Part shown: positions 35,306 to 48,467 of the stretch, piece by piece
Layout of the letters: each line of letters starts with the position of its first letter
How positions within the stretch are numbered: the first letter of the stretch is position 1
From: Paragordius varius
Taxonomy: Eukaryota > Nematomorpha
Direction: 5' to 3'
DNA: 64,000 nt
Assembly: GCA_964247055.1 (NCBI GenBank)
Contig: OZ176050.1
Span: forward strand, 5,828,001 to 5,892,000
Notes under the pieces: model-generated
Told to the model about the DNA's origin: nothing
Databases searched by the model: none
Seen by the model: only the letters and a program-made list of their open reading frames with translations
Program-made: the position numbers and the translations under genes

Positions 35306-37681
35306 TAAAATATTTAATATTATGGTCTAAAACGCTAATACCCTTTTCTGAATGACAAATAGCCAAAAAATAAATTTATTAAGTTTTTAACGAATTATGC
35401 AAATAATTTAGATCTATACTGCAAAAAGAAAAAATATTAGAGACCAATTTAAATCAGTTTTAATTAAATTAATGAGCCATAAATATGATAAACAATCAAT
35501 TTGTCAAATTTGTTATAATATTTTAGATTATTTATATTAGAGAGAGATTTTAAATACCCCAGATTTTTCTATATCTTCATAGCTCACAGGTCCTGGTGAG
35601 AAATGTGCCGATGCGATTAATCCCATATTAAGATGCTAATGTGGAAATGTGGAATAGGGAACGAAAATTGACGACCGTAGAATATATTTTTATTGAAAAG
35701 AAGCCGAGTAAAAGATAAATTTGTAATTTATTGTAAATTTATATAGGGGACATTAATGATTAATTTGATTTGGGCATCATTTCGAATATTCATATAAAAA
35801 AATCCTCATATACTATAATATATGAATGTGCGTCATTTTAAGGAATAATATCGATATATTTTATCGTTTTTATCATTATTATTGTGTGGGGGTATCTGGA
35901 AAAAACACTATATAATGATTTGCTTTTTGGATAAAAAAGTTATCAAACATTTTATGATATTGCTCATATATTTGATCATTAATTGTTTTCAAAAAGTCTT
36001 TTCTTCATATGATCGGTCAATATATTTAAATGCCTGAAACTGTTAAAAAATTAGTTGATGTGGTTATTATCAATATTTAATATGCGACTAACACTTATAT
36101 ATTTTAATGATTGATCATAAAATATTCATTTTACATGTTTTTATCTAAACATATCATGGGTAGAGTGCGTTTAATTAACCTAATTTTGTTGAAAAGTTAA
36201 TCCGTTGGAAAACAAAAACATTGTTATTGCAACATAGACATATTTTGTAATATAGAGTATAAGTAATTTGGCGGAAACCCATTTTATCCACTTTTATGAT
36301 GTATGAAACATACATTTATATTTATTCCCTCGCTTGCTTAAAATAAAAAGTATAGAATATTATTGATACCGCTAACATTACGTATGTGTTTTCATAAAAC
36401 AAAACGGGTAAGTATGTATATAAAAACTATTATCAAAGATTTTATCTTTTGAATTCTAAATTCTATATTCTTTCTAGATGAGCTTATAATTATGGAGTGA
36501 ATTTAGTATATTTTATTGATAACACCTATATACAAAAAAAATTTCTTTCATCATGAAAGCATCATTATACGATATAAAGAAAAAAATTTTAATAAAAGAA
36601 TTTTAGTAAAAATGATATATTGGTTTTTTATTATCATTGTAAAAAAATTTTGGTTTTATTTTTTTCATATTTGTTATGATCATGGCAATTACAAAATCTT
36701 TTTTACATATGCATTTAAACTGATATTAAACGGGATTATAAGATAATTCTTACCATCGGTATTTTTGTTTCATTTCATTTTATTTTTTTCATTTATAATA
36801 TTCACAAATATTGAAAGATTACGATATTTTTTAGATGAATTTAAAAATAAACCACAAATAAATATATGAGCACTGCAAAAATTTATTGATTGAATTACAA
36901 ATTTAAAATTGACTGATATTTTTAATTTTATATTAGGCACATATAAATACATTTTTAGTATAAGGCGTAATCTTCCTTTTTATTATCAAAACCACGTGTA
37001 TTAATTCATAAGTCATCATCCTTAAAACAAACTCTTTTGCTTAACAAAAAACAGTTATGAAAGAATACTTTGCAATCGCAATCAAAAAACCGTAATTTAT
37101 TTTCGATTTCTTTGATCTTTTGAAAAAAAAATAATGGGAATATCTACCATAGCAAAGTTATCAATGTAACGTTATATTTTTATAGTATCAATATGGTTGA
37201 ATAATTTAGATATATAGATTATTTGGTGTGATGTTAATGCATTAATTATGAAATAATTAATTCATAAAAGTTTTCAACCAATAGACTAATGGATGGTTGC
37301 AGTTATATATTTTTCTACTTGTGTATCTAAACTTGTGCGGCAGGACACAAATGATAAGGAACTCTGTTAATAATCTCATAAGTTGAGAAAATGAACTAAT
37401 AATACATATTGAGTGTAAACATAGTTGCACAATATTATAGAGAGGGAAATAAAAGTTGCGCTGTAATACATAAGCGAAGCAACAGCATCATTGGATTTCT
37501 AATACTGTATTAATTTAGCATATTCCGAATTAACTTTATATTCGTTCTTATTTAAACTAAACCCAAACTATCAAAATGGAGACACTTTTTTGTCCACTAA
37601 AGACCAATAACCTTACTTGTTTCCGTTGATTTTTGGTTTATCTGATCTTTCGAAGGTTCTATTTGTTGGGAGTAATCTATA
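34354..37681. other. 3.3-kb region with no gene seen
   Basis: Upstream of the K2P first coding exon and probably holding its 5' exon and promoter, which I cannot locate. It includes a (TA)n microsatellite at about 35261-35304. The open frames at 34516, 34856 and 36516 show nothing recognisable. Confidence 0.5.
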
Positions 37682-39910
37682 ACTATATATTCATAAAAAT
37701 GGAAAGGGCTGAATTTGTGATCTGTTTCCGGAAAACCGGTAGACCCATTTAAATCTAAATCGAAAAAATATAATCATTAATGAATGCCCCGTAAATAGCT
37801 TCGCCCTTTTTTAGAATTAGGCCCCCAGTTCGGGCCCTTGGTGTAATAAACGGGTTTTTTTGAAAACAGAAGTCCACAAAAATCGAGTCTTTTTCCGGAA
37901 AACGTGTTAGACCATTCGATTTCAAATATGATTTTTTTTATTTATTTTCGATTGCGCCGAACATAGTTGGCTTGCTTTTTTGATTTAGGCTCTCTTTTTA
38001 CCCCCTCCCCTCCGCGTAAAATGCCATTTTTTTTAACAAAATCCATAAAAATATTTTTTTGAATCTATTTTTCGCCCATAGTATGACACCGTAAAAATAT
38101 AATGAGGTTTCCAGGTATTCCCTGTTAAAAGTAGTCGTGCGTTTTTTTATATTGGCTGTAGGGTAAACAGATATCCGCTAAAAACTGCCCCGTCATATCG
38201 AAATAGCGTGCCTCTGGGGCTAAATTTCAGAACACCTATCAGGCAATATGAGTTCAATAAATGTTTAAAATATCATCCGTAACAAGGCATATTTGGGTCG
38301 TGTGGTTCAAAGTTAGCCGTTAATTAGACCCTTCACGCCCTGAATGCGCCACCATAGAATGATTTTTCAGTTTTGAGGCAATTTTTCAAAAAACTAATGT
38401 GAGCATACAGAATCATGATTCCAGGTATTCTCCATAAAAAGGCAAAAATCGCTTTTTTTTGTATCAACCACTGTGTAGGGAGCTACCCACCTAAAACTGC
38501 CTTACCATATCTAAATTGCGTTGTTTAGAAGTTAATTTTCAGGAAACTTATCGGGCCTAATAAGTTTAATAAGGGCCTGAAATATTACCCGTAAAAAGGT
38601 AAAAATTTAAGTGAGCGGTTTCTTTTATATTAGCCGTTAATTAGGCCCTTGACGCCCGAAAAAATTATTTAGTTTTCTGAAGCCATTCTTCCAAAAACTA
38701 TTTGGAACATATGGAATGAATGATGATTCCAGGTATTCCCCTATACAGGTAAAAGTTTTTATCGAACGTCTTTCTTATATTGGCCTCTGGGTAGGGGGCT
38801 ACGCGCCTACAACTGCGCCACCATATCGATACAGCGTGACTTTGGAGCCAAATTTTAGAAAACTTATCAGGCCATATGAGTTCAATAAGGGCTTGAAACA
38901 TTACCGTAAAAAGGCAAAAATTTAATTAGGCGTTTTATTAAATTACCCATTAATTAGGCCCTTCCCCTGAAAAATGAGCCACCTAGAATGACTTTTTGGT
39001 TTTGAGGCAATTTTTCTACCCGAATTAAGGCAATAATTTTAATCGAGTGTTTTTTGTTTCAACTCTGATTAGGGGGTTACCTGCGTAGAACTGTGTCCCC
39101 ATATCGATACAGCATGCCTTTGGAGCCAAATTTCAGAAAACCTATGAGACTATGTGAGTTCAATAGGGGCCTAAAATATTTATTAACCCTTAAAAAACAA
39201 ATATTTTAGTAAAGGGAGTTACTTCAATGAGTCGCTTACGCCCTGGAAAATGCACCGCCATAGTTTTTTAGTTTTGAAGCAATATTTCCATGAACTTATG
39301 GGAACATATGGAATCCATGATGATTCCAGATATTTTATACTTGCCCATGGGTAAGGATCTACCCGCCTAAAACTGCGCCACTATATAGAAATTGCGTTGT
39401 TTTGGATCTAATTTACAGAAAATTTATGAAGCCATATGAGCTCATTAAAACGAAATATTATCTATAACTATGTAAAAATTAAGGTCAAGCGTTTTTTTGT
39501 TAGCCGTTAATTTGGGTTTATGCCAAAAATGTGTCCTATATTGAGGTATTTTTTCGAATAACCCATGAGATGATGGTATTAAAGATGATTCCAAATATTT
39601 GCCCTATAAAGGCAAAGAATTTAACTCAGCCCTTTTTTCATATAGGTCTATGGGTAGGGGTCCACCGGTTGAAAACTGAGAGGTCATACAAAAATGGGGT
39701 GGTTTTGGAGCTAATATTTAAATAACTTAAGAAGCCATACGAGTTCAATAAAGGCTTTAAATAATACCCATAAAAAGGTAAAAAGTATAGCGGTTTTTTC
39801 CGTTAGCCCTCAATTTGGGTGGCCTTCACACCAGTAAACAATATATTAGTATGAATTTGAAAATTCTATGGATCATATATTGGATAATGTTTCGAAATAA
39901 TCCACATATA
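37682..39910 (+). mobile_element. Degenerate Helitron copy with a long tandem array, 3' end missing
   Basis: The 5' part (ACTATATATTCATAAAAATGG, then GATCTGTTTCCGGAAAACCG, GCGCCGAACATAGT and TACCCCCTCCCCTCCGCGTAAAATGCC) matches the Helitron family at 51848-53316. After about 450 bp it turns into a tandem array. It ends near 39910 in family sequence (AAACAATATATTAGTATGAA, AATAATCCACATAT) without the terminal hairpin and CTAG, so the 3' end is lost. Confidence 0.75.
38100..39860 (+). repeat. Tandem array of degenerate units of about 300 bp inside a Helitron
   Basis: Roughly six units. Each repeats, in order: GATTCCAGGTATTCCC, a GGGTAGGGGGCTAC-like block, AACTGCGCCACCATATCGA, AAATTTCAGAAAACCTATCA, GGCCATATGAGTTCAATAAG, TATTACCCGTAAAAAGG, and TTAATTAGGCCCTTCACGCC. 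Units differ by many substitutions and small indels, so the array is old or has not been kept uniform. Confidence 0.75.
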
Positions 39911-41612
39911 TTGAACACAATTTTTACTTTTTGTAACATATGGTCATATTTTCTACTGAAAAACTAAGAGGAAGTTTAATTGATCTGGATAAATTGATAA
40001 ATTTCTATAGCTCTTATATGCATTTGTAGTTGTAAAATTTTAGCGAAGACACTTTGTCTAGGGCTGACGTATAGACTCCATCATGATAAATAATTTATTT
40101 TTAACAATGATAGTGTTTTACCATAAGTTTACTGCTATTTAAATTATTTTTTAGGAACAAAATTATTGTAATTTTGGTGCTGCTACAAGTAATCATTTCC
40201 CAAATCTATTTATTGATAAAAATATAGTTAAAAAAGAATATTAATTAAAAATGAATATAAATATATATATATATATACATGGCTGTAAACCCGCAATATT
40301 AATTCCATATATTATATTAGTAAGTTTATACAATGCTAAGGATTCTATTTAAATTTATTTTCCATATATATATATATTCAACCTATTTTTATCGTGGACA
40401 GAAATATTTTATAAGGTAAAACAATCCTCTTTTTTGTACCAACACTAATCTCAAAAATGATTCCGACCTAGTTCGTCCACTTTCTCGCTTTTTGAGCGCT
40501 TCATATAAAACACATTTGAAATTGAAAAAAACCTAATCACAAAGCCTCCGTTTTTCTCTGTTTTAAAGTTGAATCGCAAAAAAACTTGCTAATTAAAATT
40601 ATAAGAAATGCTTTAGATTAAAGTTGGAGATTTTTTATTTTTAATGATTTTATAATTGCCCGTCTTTTTCTATTGGGTTTAGGAGCTATCCCAACCTCCA
40701 AAAAATTGAACTGTAAAAATAGATTTTTTATCTAATGCATGAGACATTTGTTTTGAATTATAACGAAACATCTTTAACAGTAGTTTATATACAAGTTTTG
40801 GCTGGTAAACTAAATTATCCCAAAATCTAATGGTTAGAAAAAAATGAGGTAATGAAGTGTTATTACTGTTAGCGATTTCACTCATAAGGTACAGTTTTTG
40901 ATTCTTCAAATAAAAGTATCCTACAATAATTTTTAAGGTTATGCGAAAATTCATTCACACTGGATCCAAATTTTTAACCACAATTTTTTAATGCAAACAA
41001 AATCGATATTATTTACTAAAAAAATACAGAAATCGAATTCGTCCAGAATGTTTTCCTTATGTACTTACCAATATAAAATTGTAAAACTTTATAATATAAA
41101 AATACAAAATCTGTAGCCATATATAACCGGTTTGATTAAAAGACGCCAGGGAATACATAGATGATTAATTTGATTCAGACCATATTTTGTTCATCTGACA
41201 TTAAACTACAAACCTACTTAATTTGAGTTCGCCAAAATTTAACTTATTATTTTTATTTTCCACTAACGTCGGATTTTGTGCCTGAAAAAAATGCTTGTGG
41301 CACGCATTGACAATACAATAATAGGTGTTGAAATTTATTGTTTGTTGGAGTAAGCTCTTTCAAATATATTTTTCGATATCATTATCTTGCATATATTAAA
41401 AATAGTTATCGCAAAATATCCACACTTTTGTGTTTAAGAGGACTAGCTTATTTGTCCCTCCGAGCTCGCATAGAAATATTATTATATTATATAGATAATA
41501 TTGTTTGGCATTTTAAATATAGTTTAGTTTGCATTTAATCATAAATTTGGAATAAGGCAGTTAGCTTACGCCAAAAAACCTTATTCAGCATAATGCGCTA
41601 ATTTTATGATAT
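39911..41612. other. 1.7-kb region with no recognised gene
   Basis: AT-rich. The minus-strand frame at 40954-40679 (91 codons, ending VQFFGGWDSS) is the only sizeable one; I do not recognise it. A (TA)n run lies near 40260-40276. Confidence 0.5.
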
Positions 41613-41620
41613 ATCATGAT

Positions 41621-44492
41621 TAAGGTGACCAGACGTCCCGCTTTTGGCGGGACAGTCCCGCTTTTTCACACTTTGTCCCGCGTCCCGCTACGTTTTTGAA
41701 ATGTCCCGCTTTTTCACGATATAAAAATTTTTTTTAATACATTTAAATTTTTTATAAAAAGATTATTTTTTTATCCCTTTAATTAAATTTTTTATCATTA
41801 GTTATCTTTAAAATCTATATCAATTTTAAATGATTTTTTTTATATTAAAAATATTTATTTTTTTCGAATTCATATCATATGATTATACACTTTGCTTCCT
41901 ACTCCTACTGCCAACATTATTAAAAAGACGAATTGATACCACAAATCGGTAGTTTATATGTTTACTCCACAAAATTAAGGTAATATAATATTTTTTTATA
42001 CTAATATTAGTTTTAAAATATGAGTATAAAAAAGGTTGTAAATTCAACGATGATTAATGAAAGAATTTCCTTTTATCAAAAAGAAGAAGAATCAATCATT
42101 TGTTAAATGTTCATTATGCAAGGGGGAATTCACCCTAGCAATGGGGCAAGCATGATATTACAAAGCATATGGAAACACAGAAACATAAAAATTTTTAAGA
42201 TATGGCGGCATCATCCTACAAAATGAGCGATTTTTATTAAAAAGCTTTTGGAGAGGAAGAAAAGAATTTGGCACAAGCCGAAGGCGCTTTATCTTTTGAC
42301 ACTCGCAATCATACCTTTAGATATGTGGATTGTACCACACAGGTTATTACCTTATTCAATAAACATGTACCCGTACAAAGGCAGCCATTGTATGTAATGT
42401 CCTTTCACCACACGAATTTTCTGAAATGCAAAAGCTTTGCTGAAAATTAATTTCATATCGCTATGCTCTGATGCATCAAATCCCAAGGAAACAAAATTAT
42501 TTTCCTCTTAAATAAGATACTTTGATTCAGAAGAGTAGAAATTAAAACTTTAGATTTTTCTCTACCCGGTGAAAATTTCGACATAATATTTATTTCAATA
42601 ATGAATATTCTAGGAAAAAATAATTTAAAAGACAAAATCATCGCATATTGCGCTGACATCACCAATACGAACTTCGGTGGAAAAGCAAGGAGGGGAACAA
42701 AAAATATTTTGTTGGGTGTATGCTCATATACACAACGTATTCAAAGAGCTGCTGATTTTTAGCCCCTGGATGTGGAAAATGTAGTTGTTAAAATATAATA
42801 CTATTTTTATATATACACGGTGCGCGATGAAACACTTAAAGAATTCTGTGAAAATGCAGAAGTTCAATATCAAAAAATGCTTGGATATTGTAAAACTCGT
42901 TGATTGGCTCTTCTGCCAGCTATCGAAAGAATTTTAAAAATGTATGATCCTCTAAAATCCTATTTTTTATCACAGGACAAATGTCCTACAACTTTAACTT
43001 TTTGACAGTGATTCTCTAAAAATATGGTTAGAGTTCCTACATAATCAAGCTTCTCTCTTTCAAAATGTTATTAAATTGATAGAAGGTGCCGAAATTTCAG
43101 CATTCGAAGTAGCCAATGAAGTTATTAACCTAAAATTCCAATGTCAAGAATGGTTAGAAAATAATTTTATACCATTAACCCTCCGCAATATTATAAATAA
43201 TTTAGAAAAACAAGGCTTCATAAATCGCCATCCTGTACTGTACCATATAAAACTGTTTTATACAAACTGTAAAGATTATTTGGAAGATTGGACGGTGCGA
43301 TTCATTGAAATCGATCATTTTCATTGGATAACATTAATTGGATACAACACATTCATTTTAGTCCTTCGATTAAAATTGGGGTAGTTGGATGCCCCAGGCC
43401 TGTTTAAAATTAAATTCTTTAAAAAATATGGAATCAATTGAAATCATGGCAAAAGTTTGCACTTATAAAACATTAATAAACCGAAATATATTAAATTTTA
43501 TTTTTAAAAACACTTGATATTAATTATTTTAATGAAAAACCCAAAGGTAAAATTCACCGTGACATGTGTGCAATGGTTAATTGAAAAATAATACAAAATA
43601 AACCGCTTTTTCTATTTATAACATTGTTAGATGTAAATTAAATAAAAAATAAGCTTTAATTGTACCCTTAAAATAAAAGACAATATTTTGCAAAATTTTT
43701 GCAAAAAAAATGGCGTCGAAATAGTTTGATATGGAACTTTTTTTTCACAACGAAATTTTATCTAGATATTTTGGCTTATTTATATAATTTTTATTAGGAT
43801 AGAATTATAAATTTAAATTAAGACAATTTCCTTCAGTAGTTTTTTAAAAATAATATTTTAAATTTAGTCTGGGATATTTAGATACCCCAATTTGAATCGA
43901 AGTGTTAAAACCATAATTTGATTGGTGCGATGTTTTAAAAATTATTTTACATCAGCATCTCCCAAAATTCCCAAAAAGTAATCTTTCAGAAAAAGATTAA
44001 AAAATATATTTATAATGAAAAACTTAAATTATGGACAACAGAAAAACATACAGTGGAAAAGAAATGGTTGAAAATTTTTCATCATTATAAAACAAACTAT
44101 GTTCGATACAATAATAATTTAAAAATTGTGGATTACTATCTTTACCTAGAACGAATGCTGCTACTGAGCGCGTTCACAGTAAATTAAGTGTGGACATCGG
44201 AAAAATCAAATTTAAATGTTGAAACTTTAAAGGCCATTTTATCTGAATATAATTTGAAAAATTCTTGTGAAGATTTCTACAATATTTTAAAAAATGATGA
44301 CAATCTGCTAAAATGCATTCACTCATATAAAAAATATACCAAGGAATAAAATATTTTTTATATTTTTAATGTATTTGTGTTAAAAAAAATATTACATTAT
44401 ATTTTTTGTATAAAAATTTTTGGTTGTCCCCCCACATGCCCCCTTATCTCAGATTTGTCCCGCTTTATCCTTTAAAAAATCTGGTCACCTTA
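41621..44492 (+). mobile_element. hAT transposon copy 1, with broken transposase and nested MITE
   Basis: Ends are the inverted repeats TAAGGTGACCAGA...TCTGGTCACCTTA, flanked by a perfect 8-bp duplication ATCATGAT (41613-41620 and 44493-44500); both fit the hAT superfamily. Subterminal GTCCCGC motifs repeat on both sides. The plus-strand interior holds pieces of a hAT transposase: a BED-like zinc finger start (KCSLCKGEFTLA near 42110), FYIYTVRDETLKEFCENAE-like sequence near 42820, EGAEISAFEVANEVI near 43082, and the C-terminal dimerisation region (SLPRTNAATERV-like, LKAILSEYNLKNSCEDF) at 44150-44350. Many stops and frameshifts break it. A TTAA MITE (43338-43904) sits inside. Removing that, the element is about 2.3 kb. 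Confidence 0.88.
43338..43904 (-). mobile_element. TTAA-type MITE, copy C, nested in hAT copy 1
   Basis: 567 bp, flanked by TTAA at 43334-43337 and 43905-43908, oriented like copy B. The related hAT copy 2 lacks the MITE at the matching place (GGATAACATTCAAACC on its minus strand near 46540), which serves as an empty site. The left end has lost the first three bases (CAC). Confidence 0.85.
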
Positions 44493-44500
44493 ATCATGAT

Positions 44501-45061
44501 ACGCATTAACCACAAAATGGAAATAACCTTTTTAAATCACAAGCAAGGTCCAAAACCTATAATTTGTTTGTGCACACTGTGTCTAATTATAATGATAGGA
44601 CACGAACATTGAAAATTATGATAAAACGGAAATTTTCAACTATGATTTTCTTCAAAGTTTGTAATTTTAAAATAAATGAACAGTTTTTTAAATAAATAAA
44701 AATTATATTATGTTTAAACTGCACCTCCAAACAAAAAATTGTCTATCATGAGTATTGATGGAAAATGTTATTTGCTGATACACAACTTTAAAGATAATGC
44801 CGACTTTGTACAGCGCGTTACAGGGGACAGTTAGTTTCTTTTTGAATTATTTTCTCAATGATCCTTTCATTATAATATTTTAAATAAGTTAGTTTTTATC
44901 TTATAAGGTGTGTGTCTTCATCAACTTTCAAATAAATTTAATATAATTTTTTAAAGACATTTTAAAATTTAGTTTACCTGTGGGTAAAAGTTTTGACCCT
45001 ATTATTTTCGCAAAAGATAACCAGTCAAACACCAATCGATAAATAAAAGCCATTTCAAATG
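44501..45061. other. Spacer between two transposons, no gene seen
   Basis: AT-rich and non-coding as far as I can read. Confidence 0.5.
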
Positions 45062-45319
45062 CAGAGGCGTAGTTAAAGGGGGGAAGGGGGGCTGATGCAC
45101 GAGGCGCCATAGTTGAAAAGCGCCAAAAAAATATAATTTTATTTTAAAAAAATAGGTAAAGTTAATATTTCAAATAATACATGGCAAAATCACCAATATA
45201 TGAATGCTCATGACTATGATTTGATTATTTTTTAAAAATGCAAGGGGTCGCATGGAGGACGAGTAAGGTGCCATCACGGATTCATGCACCGAGCGCCAGA
45301 AATGTAAGCCACGCCTCTG
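45062..45319. mobile_element. hAT-like MITE (AGGCGTAG ends), copy 2
   Basis: Ends CAGAGGCGTAGTTA and AAGCCACGCCTCTG; interior like 15583-15845 (GCACGAGGCGCCATAGTTGA, then GCAAGGGGTCGCATGGAGG). Flanking octamers TTCAAATG and GAAAAATG agree at only five of eight positions, so the duplication is decayed or absent. Confidence 0.7.
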
Positions 45320-45408
45320 GAAAAATGTATCAGGCTTATCATGGTGCTTTTGGTTTTGCCTCTTACGAATGATTTAATAATTCACACTTTTGTAGTAAGG
45401 GCTATATC

Positions 45409-48400
45409 TAAGGTGACCAGATTTTTTGAAGGAAAACCGGGACAAATCTGAGAAAGGGGGCGGGGGGGTATTTTTATAAAAATGGAAAATGCTGGTTTTG
45501 TGATCTGATTCCGGAAAACCGGTAGACCCATTCAAATCCAAATGTGGAAAAAATATAATCATTAATAAATGCCCCGACAATAGCTTCGCCCTTTTTTGAA
45601 TTGGGTTCCCAGTTCGGGGCCACCCCGTGTAAACGGTTTTTTTGAAAACAAAAGTCCACAAAAATCGTGTCTTTGAGACAATTTTCCGGAGAACGTGTTA
45701 CACAATTCAATTTTAAATATGATTTTATACTTATTATCGATTGCGCCGAACATAATCGGCTCGCTATTTCAATTCAGGCCCTCTTTTTACCCGCTCCCCC
45801 CGTAAAATGCCATTTTTTCAAAAAAACAAAGTCCACAAAAATAATTTTTTAAATCTAAATTTCCCCGAGTAAACAATATATTAGTATGAATGCACCGTTT
45901 TAAATTCCTATGAGATCATAGCTGTTAATTAATTTTTCGAAATAATCCATATGTGGATCCTTTTATCCCTTTTTTTCAAATAGCCCTCTCCCCCAGAAGT
46001 CCGAAGGACTTCCTCGGGCTGCGTAGCAGCACAAGATTTACGCTAGTACATTATAAATACAAAAAATATTTTATTCCTTGGTATATTTTTTATTTGAGTG
46101 AATGCGTTTTAGTAGATTGTCATCGTTTTTTAAAATATTGTAGAAGTCTTCACAAGAATTCGTCAAATTATACTTGATAGATAAAATGGCCTTTAAAGTT
46201 TCATTATTTAAATTTGATTTTTCCGATGTCCGCACCTGATTTACTGTGGAAACGCGCTCAGTAGCGTTTGTTCCAGGTAAAGATAGTGCAAATTCCACAA
46301 TTATTAAAACATTATTGTATGGAACATAGTTTGTTTCAAAATGATGAAATATTTCTAACCATTTCTTTTCTACTGTATTTTTTCTGGTGTCCATAATTTA
46401 AGTTTTTCATTATAAATATATTTTTTAGCTAATTATACTTCAAAAAAAAATCATTCTCTGAAAGATTACTTTTTGGGAATTTTTGAGAGATGCAGATGTA
46501 ATCAATGATTTTTGAACATCGCACCAATTGAATTCTGGTTTGAATGTTATCCAATGAAAATTATCAATTTCATTGAATTGCACCGTCCGTCTTCCAAATA
46601 ATCTTTACAGTTTGTATAAAACATTTTTATATGGTACTGAATATCTTGGCGATTTATTAAGCCTTGTTTTTCTAAATTATATATAATATAGCGGATGATT
46701 AATGGTATAAAAATATTTTCTAACCTTTAGTGACATTGAAATCTTAGGTTATTAACTTCATTGGCTACTTCGATTGCCTAAATTACCTTCTATCAATTTA
46801 ATAACATTTTGAAAGAGAGAAGCTTGATTATGTAAGAACTCTAACCATATTTTTGAAGAATTTTCAAAAAACTTTTCCAAAGTTTTAGGACATTTGTGTG
46901 ATACAAAAAAGATTTTAAAGAATCATACATTTTTAAAAAATTTTCGATAGCTGGCATAAAAGGTAACCAACAAGTTTTACAATATCCAAGCATTTTTTGA
47001 TATTGAACTTCTGTATTTTCACAGAATTCTTTAAGCGTTTCAACACGTACCGTGTATATATAAAAATAGGAATATATTTTTACTACATTGATGGGCCAGC
47101 AACTCTGTAAAAAGCTTAGGGGTAACAAATCAGCAGCTGTTTGAATAGCGTTGTGTATTATATGCGCTGCACACCCAACGCCAATAATGTTTTGATTAAG
47201 ATTATCTCCTAATTTATGAATATTATTCGTTCCCCTCCTTGCTTTTCCACCGAAGTTCGTATTGGTGTTGTCAGCACAATATGCGATATTTTGTCTTTTA
47301 AATTATTTTTTTCCAGAACATGCATTATTAAAGTACATATTATTTCGGAATTTTCACCGGGTAGAGAAATTAAATCTAAAATTTTAATTTTTACTCCGGT
47401 TTCTGAAATATCTTATTAAAGTGGGAAATAATTTTGTTTCATGGTGATTTGATGCATAGTATAGAGATAAGAAATTAATTTTCAGCAAATCTTTTTGTAT
47501 TTCAGAAAATGTATGTGGCGAAAGGACATTGAACACAATGGCTTCAGCCTTTGTAAGGGCACATGTAAATTTTTTATGGAATAACGTGCGAATAACCTGT
47601 GAGGTACAGTCCATAGATCTAAAGGAATGGTTGTGATTAACGTGAAAAGATAACATGCCCTCAGCTAGTGCCAAATTCTTTTCTTCCTCTCCAAAGCGGT
47701 TTTTCGAAAATCGCTCATTTTGTAAGATGATGCCGCCATATCTAAACATTTTTTATGTTTCTGTGTTTCCATATGCTTTGTAATATCATGCTTGCCGCCA
47801 TGTGCTAGGGTGAATTCCCCCTGGCATATAAGACATTTAACAGATGATTCATTCTTCGTTTTTTTGATAAAAGGAAAATCTTTCATTAATTCATTGAATT
47901 TACAACCTCTTTTTGTGCTCATATTTATAAACTACTATTAGTATAATAAATATTATATTACCTTAATTTTCTGAAATAAACGTGTAAGGTACCGATTTGT
48001 GGTATCAATTTGTCTTTTAAGCTACCGATCTGTGGTATTAATTAGGCTTTTTAATAATGTTGGCAAGTAATAAAACTAAAATATTAGTATAATAAATATT
48101 ATTTTACCTTAATTTTCTGGAATAAACGTGTAAGGTACCGATTTGTGGTATCAATTTGTCTTTTAATCTAGAGATTTGTGGTATTAACTTGCCTTTTTGA
48201 TAATGATGACAGTAGTAGTAGGAAGGAAAGTCTATAATCATATGATATAAATTCGAAAAAATAAATTTTAATTTAAAAATAAATTTTAACTTAAAACTTA
48301 TATAGATATTAAAGATATTTAATGATAAAAAATTTAAACGGATAAAAAAATTTATTTGTATTAAAAAAATTTTTTTTATATAATCGTGAAACGGGACATT

Positions 48401-48459
48401 TTAAAAACGTAGTGGGACGCGGGACAAAGTGTGAAAAAGCGGGACGTCTGGTCACCTTA
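45409..48459 (-). mobile_element. hAT transposon copy 2, better preserved transposase, nested Helitron
   Basis: Same ends as copy 1, opposite orientation, with perfect duplication GCTATATC (45401-45408 and 48460-48467). The minus strand encodes a hAT transposase in pieces. The N-terminus (47922 down) has a BED-like zinc finger, VKCLICQGEFTLAHGGKHD then ITKHMETQKHKK. The next pieces are MDCTSQVIRTLFHKKF and VLSPHTFSEIQKDLLKINFL (47749-47384). Then come DNTNTNFGGKAR near 47250, GVGCAAHIIHNAIQTAADL near 47160, and FYIYTVRVETLKEFCENTEV (47128-46841). The C-terminal LSLPGTNATERVSTV and LTNSCEDFYNILKN lie at 46394-46071. About five frame changes or stops separate the pieces, so it is not functional as it stands. 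A Helitron (about 45467-46047) is inserted in its 3' flank. Confidence 0.9.
45467..46047 (+). mobile_element. Helitron fragment nested in hAT copy 2
   Basis: Starts near TTTTTATAAAAATGGAAAAT and ends CGTAGCAGC...ACGCTAG followed by T (46048), with the hairpins of the family. Compared with hAT copy 1, the 3' junction falls at an A|T site, as Helitrons require. About 60 bp of hAT sequence and the Helitron 5' tip are missing on the left, so a deletion followed insertion. No coding sequence. Confidence 0.75.
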
Positions 48460-48467
48460 GCTATATC

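Noticed and set aside
38100-39860. CRISPR-like array
   Set aside because: Units are about 300 bp, degenerate and contiguous with no spacers, and they lie inside a Helitron of an animal genome.
40679-40954. 91-codon frame as a gene
   Set aside because: No recognisable family, no neighbouring exons, AT-biased residues; left as unannotated.
45374-46177. Several overlapping frames of 60-95 codons near the hAT/Helitron junction
   Set aside because: They fall in non-coding Helitron repeat sequence, and the same frames recur in other Helitron copies with frame changes.
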